Assembly: GCA_015501595.1 (NCBI GenBank) | Contig: JADNRX010000105.1 | Span: 62,001 to 126,000, forward strand | DNA: 64,000 bases | Origin: Hymenopellis radicata | Taxonomy: Eukaryota > Basidiomycota > Agaricomycetes > Agaricales > Physalacriaceae | Direction of reading: 5' to 3' | In this document: positions 20,632 through 30,103 of the stretch, piece after piece | Numbering within the stretch: the first letter of the stretch is position 1 | How the letters are laid out: every line of letters begins with the position of its first letter | Notes under the pieces: model-generated | The model's database searches: none | What the model saw: the letters and a program-made list of their open reading frames with translations, nothing else | Told to the model about the DNA's origin: nothing | Program-made: the position numbers and the translations under genes

Positions 20632-21971
20632 TCACAAGCCCATACTTTCTCGGAACTGGGGAACGATGAGTGTGCGCGACTTGGCCATTCTTGCCATCCA
20701 GGCGCCCAACGTTATGCCCCACAGCAAGCCGAGGTACGCGAGACCATCCTCCTACAAGGCTCACGTCAATCATTGCAGAAGATAGATACATGACAGCTCA
20801 CTTTGCCGTTTGTAACCAAGATCATCTCGGGCGCGCCTTTGTACTTCTTGGGAGCGGTACCGTTCTTGATGTAGCTCAAAATGTTGGCAGAGACAACGCC
20901 TGCGTGGAGCTGTGCCTTGGCGGCCTGCTTCTGCTCCTTGATATCCGTGATGTCTCCGAGTGCGAAGATCTCTGAGTGGTTCAGGAGCTGGAGCGTGGGC
21001 GTGACTTTAACGAAGCCTTTGCTGTCGAGTACGTCGGATCCCAGGGATGACAGGAATTCGGTGTTGGGACGGGTACCCCACGCCGCGACCTGTTGAGCGT
21101 GAATTAGCATTGCAGCCGGGACACTTGAACTGGTTATGACTTACAACGAGGTCGCCATCCAAAGTCTTGCCATTCCGTGTCTTCACTGAGCCATTCACAG
21201 GTGTGAAGTCATCGACGTAGTCTTTATACACGAACTTCACTCCTCGGGCTACAAAGCTTGCCTCAGCACGGCGACGGAACTTATCAGGATACGTGTCGTT
21301 GAGAAGCTGAGGTAACGCTTGAACGACCGTAATTGGCTTTGTCTGGATCGAGGCATTCAGTAACGTCGAGAAGTGAAAATTGATAAACACGCACAGGCCA
21401 CAGATCTTTAATTTCTCCCGCAATTTCTGTGGCGCAGGTTAGATCATCATCAGAAGGGGTTGTCACGGAGCAGGAACGCACCTAGACCGACTGCCCCGCC
21501 GCCAGCGATGACAATACTCTTCGCGTTCTCGAACTCCTTCCGCCGTGTAGCCAACCACTCTGTCACGGCCTCCTCGTCGTTCGGGAACGCCAGCGGTCCA
21601 GGCCAGTTGGCGCCCGTCGCCAGAACCAACACGTCAAAAGGAATCTTCTCTCCGTTGTCCAGAGTTACCGAGCCACCTTTCTTTCCTGTCTTCTGGACAG
21701 CTGTGACGGCTGCCTGCACGAAGGTACCCTTCCCGTCGTGGAACACCTTGTCGAACCGCGCAAAGGCGGTCTTTTCGAGGGCATCGCGGTCAGAGACGAC
21801 CATGCGCGCCGTGGCGATGAGGTGAATGCGGTAGGGACGCGGGTCTATGAGGATGAGGTTGTACGCCGACGCGTCGAGGCTCGCGGAGAGGCTACGAGCA
21901 ACCGCCGTGCCGTATCCGCCTCCCACGACGACAATGTTGGGCTTTCCGTTGGTAGGTAGTTGAGAAGACAT
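20632..21971 (-). CDS. AIFM2/FSP1-like oxidoreductase, copy 3 (intact)
   Basis: Third paralogue and the only one readable without a frame break. FAD motif: NIVVVGGGYGTAVAR. ATG motif: VLVLATGANWPG. NAD(P)H motif: IVIAGGGAVGLG. C-terminal flavin motif: EIFALGDITDIKE. The tail is hydrophobic (AYLGLLWGITLGAWM). Introns sit at the same four places as in copies 1 and 2: after the second Gly motif, after KDLWP, before VAAWGTRPNT and after VTNGK. Start 21971 (MSSQLPTNGK) is preferred over 21998 because a TATA box lies at 22017-22024. It is convergent with copy 2 and closer in sequence to copy 4 than to copies 1 and 2. Confidence 0.88.
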
Positions 21972-22016
21972 TTCTGGATATCGCTGATGGGGAAACAACA
22001 GAAGCCATTTCGCGTC

Positions 22017-22024
22017 CTCTTATA
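22017..22024 (-). promoter_or_regulatory. TATA box of oxidoreductase copy 3
   Basis: Minus strand TATAAGAG, 46 bp upstream of the ATG at 21971; spacing fits a fungal core promoter. Confidence 0.45.
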
Positions 22025-22536
22025 CTAAGCATTTGGCACGCATTTGCAAGCATACATCGTCTGTAAGCTAACCCGTCAGCGAAAATGACTACAACGTGTG
22101 TCATCAAGTACCTATCTTATCTGGAGTGTGGCGAGGTCTAGGGGTGCGTATCTGTGCTTTCTACATTTATAATATGGTGGCAGACATATGCAACGTCTGG
22201 AGGTGAAATGGAGCCATCATAGGCTAGCCGAAGTAAGGTGCATCAGCGTCGTTGACAGGTGGAGTAACAGCAGAGTCACTTTCAATTCGGCAATGACTCT
22301 CGAGAACCTTGCAAGTGGGCCTGCAGCGACTTGGCAGCGACGGACCAGACTGGTGATGGACTCGATCAAGATGTTGTCGTTCCACATGTTCGGCGCCCTG
22401 ATTTGTCAATATATGCCTCGTTGAGTCATGAACGTTTGAACGTGTCAACAGTCGTTGGATGGGCACCAGTCGTAGCTCTTTTGTAACTCGTACGCATGCC
22501 TGGCTGAATGCGTGTATTATCTTTGATAATCGTGAG
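22025..22536. other. Intergenic, no gene recognised
   Basis: Upstream flank of oxidoreductase copy 3 up to the nested transposon. Short frames on both strands overlap and resemble nothing. Confidence 0.45.
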
Positions 22537-22545
22537 GAGTAAACA

Positions 22546-23322
22546 GGAATAATCTATTTGGGAACCCCGGTTCGTCACGTTTGTGACACGAACCCTCTTG
22601 AATTATGTGGCGTAATTGAGCATTTTCCGAGCATTAGTGGGCACTTGAGTGTCAGAGGCCATGTCTGCTAAACCAAGAAATACAAATTGAACACTAGAAT
22701 ACGCGAGAACATGATCCTCAGGCAATGCCACCCATATATTTATCTAAAGCTGCCACATATGAAGTGTCCACACCCCAAGGTGTACCAAAGTTAGCTATAT
22801 ACTACTTGATGCATGGTTCTGGGCCGCTGTATGATACTGGGGACTGCCCCGAGCGAGCCAAACTTGCCATGTATGCTGTCTTAATAGCTGTGAGCTAGGT
22901 TGGGGGCAATTGGGTAGGAAAGAGGCAATATGTAGACTCATTACAAGTGTTAGTACACAGTCCCATGATATACAAGTGTTCGAAGATGGATACTGAGGCT
23001 GTAGGGCCCTGGTAGGGCCTGAACTTCATCGAGGATACTCAGATCGGAAAATCGGGCCGAGAGGGTTCGTGTCACAAACGTGACGAACCGGGGTTCTCAA
23101 GGACCCGTGATTATCCTGCCAGAGGTCAAGTCGATAGTCCCGACACGGACCCGGGTTAGAATTGACTTTCCCACGGATTCTGAATGCAGATTTGGACGTT
23201 TCCGGTTGTTCTGCATCTTTTGCTCGAAATTTTCCTCGAAAATTTGGCTCAATTTGTCGGGACTTTCAAGACTGACCTCTGACAGCATAATCACGGGTCC
23301 TGGTTCTCAAATAGATTATTCC
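22546..23322. mobile_element. MITE with 53-bp inverted ends and 9-bp target duplication
   Basis: Non-autonomous DNA transposon. The left end (22546-22598) starts GGAATAATCTATTTGGGAAC and the right end is its inverse (ends 23322), but the right arm is split by a second element. GAGTAAACA occurs directly outside both ends (22537-22545 and 23323-23331), a 9-bp target-site duplication. Part of each arm is itself nearly palindromic (GGTTCGT...ACGAACC), so it could form a hairpin. Without the insert the element is about 567 bp. No transposase frame is present. Nine-bp duplications with long inverted ends are typical of Mutator-like elements. Confidence 0.88.
23101..23301. mobile_element. Second MITE inserted into the right arm of the first
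   Basis: About 201 bp, ends GGACCCGTGATTATCCTG and its inverse, inverted over about 45 bp with a few mismatches. GGTTCTCAA is present on both sides (23092-23100 and 23302-23310), a 9-bp target-site duplication that interrupts the right arm of the host element. Removing the insert and one duplication rebuilds the host arm. It therefore moved after the host element. No coding capacity. Confidence 0.87.
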
Positions 23323-23482
23323 GAGTAAACATCATACTTATTCGCCATCGAGTCGCAAAATGACTAGTACTAAGTTCAAGTTGATCTTTTAGTCATTGCC
23401 TGCTGAACCTAGGGGCACTGCTCATGGAAAATGATGGAATCATAAGATTTTCGCTACTACACCATTCTAAAATTGGTACCAT

Positions 23483-24541
23483 TCAGATCCTGGGGTAATA
23501 CCTATATTTCTTTCTAGTAATGCGATCCACCAACGTTGGCCAGAACGAATACAAAAACGGTGCGATAGCTTGTGACGCGGGTAAGAAGACCGTCCTCTCT
23601 CGATTATCGACCGCCTCGATGCATCGCTTCGCCACCTTGCTGACTTTGAGCCCAGATTGATTTTCATTCAGGCCGGTCGCGTCTGCATCGACCGCAGAGG
23701 ACCGAAATGAGCCTTCCACAGTGGCGGGAAGGATACAAGAGAAGGCGATGGAAGGGTGCTCGACGGATAGGGCTTGATATAAGACGAGGGACGCGGCTTT
23801 TGTGGAACCGTAGAGCGCCCGGGTGGGGCAAGGAATGACCGCACCGAGTGACGATACAAGGAGGATGGAGGGCGATGCGGAGGAACGCGTGAGCAAAGGG
23901 ATCTACGCGACATTAGCGGCTCTAATAGTCCAAGCATGCACGTACAAAGGTCACCGCGACAACGAGCGGTCCGTAGTAGTTTATACGCGTCGCAGCCTCG
24001 GTAGCGGAGACCGCCTTTTGCACTCCTTCCCTGTTGATGTCTGGTAGTTGTTTCGCAATTTCTGGATGCTCTATTCCTGCGATACCAAGGATTGGTTGTA
24101 ACGCAGAGACGCCTGCCGTCAAGATTAGCGTGTCTAACCCGTTCCATTCTAGAGCGGAATCAAGATCATTACAATCACAGTTTGACTGAGTTACTCACCG
24201 TTTTGAAGGGTGTCGCGCAGCGCTATCATGTCGTCGATAGAGGCGATATCAGCAGCAACCGAGAGTAATCTGTCTGCGTTGCCCGACTTGGCTGTACACA
24301 TCTCCGCCGTCTCGTTCAACTTCTCTTGACGCCTGCCAACAATACACACTCTTGCGCCTCTCTCCACATACTGCCTCGCTGTCTCCCGACCAATACCTGT
24401 CCCGGCACCTAGAACAAGGACTCGTTCTTCTGATTGTGATATCCTGGAAAGTCGAGCAGGTGTCCTTGCATATCGCCAAAGCTGCCGCAGGAGAAATAGA
24501 GCTGGAATCCCCGCGAGAAATATCGTCGATTTCGAGTTCAT
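23483..24541 (-). CDS. Short-chain dehydrogenase/reductase
   Basis: NAD(P)-dependent oxidoreductase with a classical SDR fold, probably membrane-anchored, resembling 11-beta-HSD/ketosphinganine-type reductases. An N-terminal hydrophobic helix (TIFLAGIPALFLL) precedes the nucleotide-binding motif VLVLGAGTGIGRETA. The NNAG-equivalent strand is TLILTAGVS. The active site shows LVSSLGAV with Ser and YGSTKAAS with Tyr and Lys. Three exons join through introns after RDTLQN (GTGAGT donor at about 24192) and after GPLVVA. The frame is intact. The substrate cannot be told from sequence. It sits between the MITE pair and the GH16 gene in the oxidoreductase island. Confidence 0.85.
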
Positions 24542-24859
24542 TGTCGTCGAAGTTTTTGGGAAAGAAGGGCGCGAGGTGGACCGTATTCACTTCAGCAACT
24601 GTTGTCAATGTAATGACCCGGCTACTTTCATTGAGGCCGTTGACGGTTATTGAATACAGAAACAAGAACAGATGACAGGTGTCAGAGGTGAGGGTCAGAA
24701 AGAGAAGCTCGGTCCTGCCTGATTTGGACGATTTCGCGTCAAAGTCTTAGTTCGATAACGCTACCAAGAGCTTGCTGTTACTGATAATAACCGAACGACA
24801 AGCGTGATGATTTCTGTTAAAGGTATACGTCTATTGGATACAGGAATTTTTGTGAGCGT
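24542..24859. other. Intergenic
   Basis: 318 bp between two minus-strand genes: promoter of the dehydrogenase and 3' flank of the GH16 gene. Nothing specific is seen. Confidence 0.5.
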
Positions 24860-26259
24860 CTACAAGTTCAACGCAAGCCAAGACACTACGGTGAGCGCCC
24901 CAAGAGCTCTCAGTGACCATGCCAAATCAAAGCCATTCGCCCCAGACACCGTGTTCGTCCCACTCTTGCTGAACACCCTCACATAATCCACGTCGAAATA
25001 CGCGTTAGCATAATTCGATCCGTTCCCTACCACGTAGTCGTTGTAACACGTCCCGGAGCACGTCTGCGCGAATACGCTAGGCGATCCCGCAAAATCTAAA
25101 CGAATGAGCATTTCCCGGAAGAATACAGATGTATAACACTGACCTCCACAAAGCGTAATATCGAAAATGAGGCTCTGTGCCTGGAAATGGTCTTGTATAT
25201 TGCAACCGCCGTTCGGCCAGTTGGCTACAGGCGTTCCGAGGTCGTCCGTACTAAGAGAGTTGGAGGTACTAGAAATCGAACTGGGCACATTGGCGCGCGG
25301 GAAAAACCACACCCTTCACAAAATGGGATGTCAGACACCAGCAGCACCACCCACAAGAACCGACATACGAAATCCCGCTCTCTGCAAACTCCGTCACGAA
25401 CACCCCGCCGCCACTTTGGGCGAACTGGGCCCCGTATGAGTTGGGCGACGGGTTAGTCACGACACATCCCGCGTTGCTGTCAACGTTGTGATCGCAGTTT
25501 GTAGAGTTTATAAGTGTCGAGCTCTGCGTGGGGTTGACTTGATTACAACCGGAGGTCGTATGCAACGCCATTTGGTTCATGGTCACTTGATTGACACCCT
25601 CGAATGTGTCGATTTCGCTACAGAAATAGTTTAAGAATAGACAGACGCTCAATGAAGGATATAAGTACCCTCCCGTTGGCCAATTATGCGCTTGGGACCA
25701 CCTGGAGGCATTATTATGAAAGATTCTAACATAGAATACGAATACTCACCATGCGGGCCATACCGAGCACTGTTAATTCAGAGGTTCAAATAAGCGCCCA
25801 AACCATGTGTGAAACTCACCCCATACGGAACATGATGCATGTCCGCAATCCACAAACTCCCTACCGAGTACGTTTGGTTGGACTGAATGCGTACGGTCGA
25901 CCTCTTGTCGTTGAATGCCACTGCACTCGTGTTGTCCACCTTCATGATGGCACGGTTGGTTGTTGAGTCGACATATGCGAGGTTAGAGTTCGAGCCGACA
26001 AAGCTATAGCACGTAATCAATGTTTCTGAAACAGAACTTGAGGCTTGAGAGTTACATGGCATCTCCGTTCGTCAAATCGTCAACTGCAGGCAGGTGAGGA
26101 AAGACAGCAGCGGTACAGAGAAACCGACGCACAGTGGTTGTAAAACGTCCAATCATCAAAGAATCCTGATCCACGGTACTCCTTGACAATGTCGTAGTTC
26201 GTCGCCGCCGACACGAGGCCACAGGCAGCGAGCGCAAGCGTAAGTGAGGGTACTGTCAT
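24860..26259 (-). CDS. Secreted glycoside hydrolase family 16 (laminarinase-like)
   Basis: Endo-beta-1,3(4)-glucanase-type enzyme acting on cell-wall glucans outside the cell. A signal peptide opens the protein (TVPSLTLALAACGLVSA). Mature sequence: YDIVKEYRGSGFFDDWTFY, then IMKVDN and GSLWIADMHHVPYG. The catalytic GH16 motif GEIDTFEGVN carries both Glu and the Asp between them. Further on are MNQMALHTTSGC and a Cys-rich part (CSGTCYND). The end is hydrophobic (ALGALTVVSWLALNL), as in a GPI-anchored or membrane-tethered form. Several short introns fit, including two bounding the exon for PAWWSQAHNWPTGG. Start 26259 is chosen over 26301 because a TATA box at 26299-26306 overlaps the upstream ATG. 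The frame is intact. Confidence 0.87.
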
Positions 26260-26298
26260 GGTCGTGGCTGAGAAAACGTCAAACCGCCTCATTGCCTT

Positions 26299-26306
26299 CA
26301 TTTATA
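26299..26306 (-). promoter_or_regulatory. TATA box of the GH16 gene
   Basis: Minus strand ATATAAAT, about 40 bp before the ATG at 26259. It overlaps the more upstream in-frame ATG, which is therefore unlikely to be translated. Confidence 0.5.
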
Positions 26307-27051
26307 TCCCACCGCACTGTGGAGTACCGCTTATGCAGAAGCAGTGTTCACGCTGGGGACGAATGCCCGAGTCAATGATGCCTACGTCATATTTTTAGAA
26401 ACCGTCGAAGGCAGTGAAACAGTGTGCAGTTTGCTTTGTTCTGAAATGACTTGTGTAGTCTCTCAGCAATAGTTTCGGGAACCAAGAGAAAGGTTTGGCG
26501 ATGATAGGTGGAAGCGTACGCTAAAAATATCGTCAGTCGTGTCGAGACTACAATAATCTTTCATATCTCAACTCACATAAGTAGGAGAACGGTCGGTCCT
26601 AGTCATGGTCCCTTGAATTGTAAAAGGCATCAGGGCGTCAAAGCAAGCTTTCATTCAGGTCCGTTCGTTCTACGAATCTGATCCTCATGAGAGTTATCAC
26701 GTTCCAACTCACACTACGGCGACGGAGCACTGCACGACAGAGGAAGATTTGGAGTGTTGCAAACATGTCAGTCTCGGAGTTCCAGCGATGATGAATGTGT
26801 AACAGAACAAGTGGCGTACTTCTGCGTACTTCTTTATAATTAACTGCGATGATGCTTGAGAACACATGCCGCAGTTAGACGACGAGGTTAAGGCCGAGCT
26901 CATAGCCATGAAAAGGAATCGAAATAAACAGGGCTCGACGGGTCACGAATCCCCACAGCTGGAATGATTATTTGAACTACAGAAAACCGATAAGTAACAA
27001 CATCTAAAAATACGAAGGATGAATGAATCAATGGATGGCTTAGGCTATGGC
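26307..27051. other. Intergenic, no gene recognised
   Basis: About 740 bp upstream of the GH16 gene and downstream of oxidoreductase copy 4. Small frames at 26638-26909 (-) are not supported. Confidence 0.45.
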
Positions 27052-28286
27052 CTATAGTCCAGTAGCCGTCCTGAACTGCGAGAGTAATAGTCCACGAGAC
27101 TTGACCAGTTTCGAGAACCATCCACCGAGCACTATTCCCCATAGAATCCCGAGGTAGGCAACACCGTCCTCCTTGCCGTTTGTAACCACAATCATCTCGA
27201 TACTGCCCTTGTAATTCTTCATCTTCTTTCCGGCACCTGCTAAAGCAACGTGAGCATTACTTCTTACAAGGCATCCATTGAGCGACTTACCTAGATAGGC
27301 AAGCACGTTGCCTGATACAATGCCACTGTGCACGTCTGCTTTGGCAGCTTGCTTCTGCTCTTTGATGTCTACAATGTCACCAAAGGCGAATATCTCGGGG
27401 TGTTCGGGTAACTGGAATGTGGGTAAGACTTTGACGAAGCCAGAAGGAGAGAGGGTGGATGAGCCAAGAGACGCGAGGATGTCGGTGTTGGGACGGGTTC
27501 CCCATGCTGGGACGACCAAGTCCGCCTCTACGGTTTTGCCATTACGCGTCTTGATTGACGTCGCTTCTGAAGACGGTACTTCGTCGATATAGTCATCATA
27601 GATAATGTTTATACCGCGTGCTGTGACGCTAGACGCGAGGCGATTGCGGAATTTGTCCGGGTAAGTGTCATTGAGAAGCTTGGCCGCGCCGTGGACGATA
27701 GTGACAGGCTTGGCAGGCCAGAGATCCTTGACTTCCCCAGCGAGTTCTGACGCGGATTGTAAGTGGACGAAGCGAGTAGAAGCGCGATGACAACGTACCC
27801 ACGCCTACAGCGCCTCCCCCAGCGATTACGATGCTCTTCGCGTCGCGGAATTCCTTCCGTCGGTTGTCCAACCATTCCGTGATAGCATCTGCACTGTTCG
27901 GCAAGTCCAACGGACCGCTCCACTTGGAGCCTGTCGCGACGACGAGCACATGGAACGGGATCTCCTCCCCGCTGTCAAGCGTAACTGACGCCCCAGTTTT
28001 CTCGTTCTTGTTGATAGAGGTGACAGTGGCTTGGATGAACGTCCCTTTGCCATTGTAAAAGACGTGGTCGTACGCGGCAAAAGCAGATTTGGTGAGCTCA
28101 TCGCGGTCAGAGACGACCATGCGCGCGCAGGCGACGAGGTGAATGCGGTATGGGCGAGGGTTTATGAGGATGAGGTTGAACTTGGACGAGTCGAGGTAGG
28201 CAGATATGCGACGGCAGCGAGTGCGCCATAGCCCCGCCAACGATGACTATGTTGAGTTTGCCATTGTCAGGGATATTCGTAGACAT
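27052..28286 (-). CDS. AIFM2/FSP1-like oxidoreductase, copy 4, two frameshifts
   Basis: Fourth paralogue, closest to copy 3. Motifs: ATG motif VLVVATGSKWSG, NAD(P)H motif IVIAGGGAVGVG, PAWGTRPNTDIL, C-terminal flavin motif EIFAFGDIVDIKE, hydrophobic tail AYLGILWGIVLGGW. The FAD motif is broken. One base is missing in the C4 run 28232-28235 (plus strand) after NIVIVGG, and another at about 28204-28212. With both, the reading GYGALAAVAISAYLDSSK aligns residue for residue with copy 3. Intron content is unusual: only the first of the four family introns is kept, the other three are cleanly absent, and a new 48-bp intron lies between LAYL and GAGKK. A TATA box is at 28322-28329. The start codons of this gene and the gelsolin-like gene are 159 bp apart. 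Confidence 0.8.
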
Positions 28287-28321
28287 GGTGAGCGTTGAAA
28301 GGGAAGTTCGAATTAGCTGCG

Positions 28322-28329
28322 TATTTATA
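28322..28329 (-). promoter_or_regulatory. TATA box of oxidoreductase copy 4
   Basis: Minus strand TATAAATA, 36 bp upstream of the ATG at 28286, inside the 159-bp divergent region shared with the gelsolin-like gene. Confidence 0.5.
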
Positions 28330-28445
28330 CGTGGGCATATGCATCGGTTAGAAAGCAAATAGGCTGTCCGTCATTCCTGTTGGGTAATGCTTACAGGTGA
28401 TGGACAAAACGTCGTGACATAAAGTGACCCCTATTTCTCACCATC

Positions 28446-29713
28446 ATGGCGCATCTTACCAGGCCGACCAAATACGACATTAAAGACTCCAATATCGCTC
28501 TTCTAGGCTCAGACGTGGGTGCCGTCTCGCCAGGTAATCGCGCTTACCCAACTTGACCGAATTTTAGCTGGAGAAATGCGTACGAGAACATGCTGGAGAC
28601 TCTGAATCTGCTTGGACTACAGCCGGCCTGGAGCCTGGGGTCCAAGTATGGCGCATCGAGAAGTTCGACGTCGTAATACGCCCTACATTTGGTGAATTCT
28701 ACGATGGCGACTCCTACATCATTCTCCATGTTAGCATCACCAGTCTTACGTCTACTGATATCTAATGGGCTCGTTCAGACATACAAGAAGAACCCAGAAG
28801 CCGAATCACTCTCCTATAATCTCCATTTTTGGCTCGGTGAAGATACATCTCAAGACGAAGCTGGAACAGCGGCATACAAAACTGTTGAACTCGACGATCA
28901 CCTTCACGGCGTCCCAGTCCAATACCGCGAAGTACAAGGCCATGAATCTCCGCGTTTCCTCACTTACTTTCCCCGCTTTGTGTGTCTCCGTGGTGGTGTA
29001 GATAGTGGCTTCCGCCACGTCTCTGATCCCGTCCCCGTCGACCTCCATCTTCTCTACAAAATCTCCATCACCGCTCAAAACAACGTCGTTGTGCGTCAGG
29101 TCGCAGCAGCTGCCTCCAGCCTTGTTGAAGGTGATGTGTACGTCTTGGACAAGGGCGCTGAGGTGTGGCAGTTCAACACCGAGGAAAGCGCGGGCAAAGA
29201 AAAATTCAAAGCTGCTGAGTTTGTCAGGTCTTTGGTGGATGGACGACAAGGTCAATGCGATCTGAAAATATTCGGTTCGTTATGTGTTATCATTTCGACA
29301 CTATTTACGCGCTAATACCGGCTTAGACGAAGGTTCTTCTGGCGCTGGAGTCTTCCTCACCGAGTTCGGCGCTGGGACGTCACTCAGACCATCTCCACCT
29401 ACCGCCCCCTTCTTTTACCCTTAAACTCTTCCGCATCTCCGACGCGTCTGGTAGACCTAAGTTCGAGGAAGTCCCGCTCAACGCCCTCTCCTCTGCAGAT
29501 GCCTTCCTCTTGGATGCTTCTTCTGATCCCTCTTTCCCGACGATCTATGTCTGGCTTGGCAAGGACGCCTCGCTCACTGAGCGACGATTGGCTCCACAAT
29601 ATGCTCAGCGATATCTGCATGAATTTGCAAGCGGGGGCGACGTGGCTATCCCAATTGTCAAAATGCGCGAAGGGGATGAGACGGATCTGTTTACGAAACT
29701 GCTGCAAGGGTAG
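28446..29713 (+). CDS. Gelsolin-domain actin-binding protein, frameshifted
   Basis: Likely actin-severing or capping protein of the gelsolin/villin type, with about three gelsolin-like repeats. Repeat 1 shows [13 protein letters not shown] and [14 protein letters not shown], then [15 protein letters not shown] and [19 protein letters not shown]. Repeat 2 has [20 protein letters not shown] and [11 protein letters not shown]. Repeat 3 has [22 protein letters not shown] and [10 protein letters not shown]. Introns after LLGSD, IILH and DLKIF fit the phases. In repeat 3 a T4 run (29413-29416) shifts the frame by one base between PPTAPFF and TLKLFRI, giving an early stop in the raw reading. One T fewer restores it. 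The stop is at 29711-29713. Confidence 0.8.
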
Positions 29714-30103
29714 GCTTTGGTTGTGAGGTACGAAGTCACAATAATTCCGATGTCTGTCGAGATTGACTGTCGTCTCAGGATGAGAGCGATGCCGTTCAGG
29801 ATATCTTGTAAGAAAGATTGAACTGTCAAAAGAAACGAATGTATAGTAGTCAGTGTATTTCCGTTGCCGTAATCTTACCGATTCTTACGCCAAATATGCG
29901 ATTACACTCCAGCATATAATTCTTCTGACGTGCGCGACTTGCGCGCGCCACATTCAATTCGCAAGTTATCATGATTAAAAATGGCCTCAGATTGTGAGAA
30001 AGACAGGTGTATGGAAGGTATTGATATGCACATCTCAGAGTCACACGTTCAAACACGGAGACGAACACAGCGTTGAATTATTGGCCGTTGTGAGATAATC
30101 TAC
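29714..30103. other. Convergent intergenic region
   Basis: 390 bp holding the 3' flanks of the gelsolin-like gene (+) and the membrane protein gene (-). No other feature. Confidence 0.5.

Noticed and set aside
22562..22598. Hairpin in the MITE arm as a terminator or telomere-like fold
   Set aside because: The palindrome is part of a terminal inverted repeat present at both ends of a transposon with target duplications, which explains it fully.
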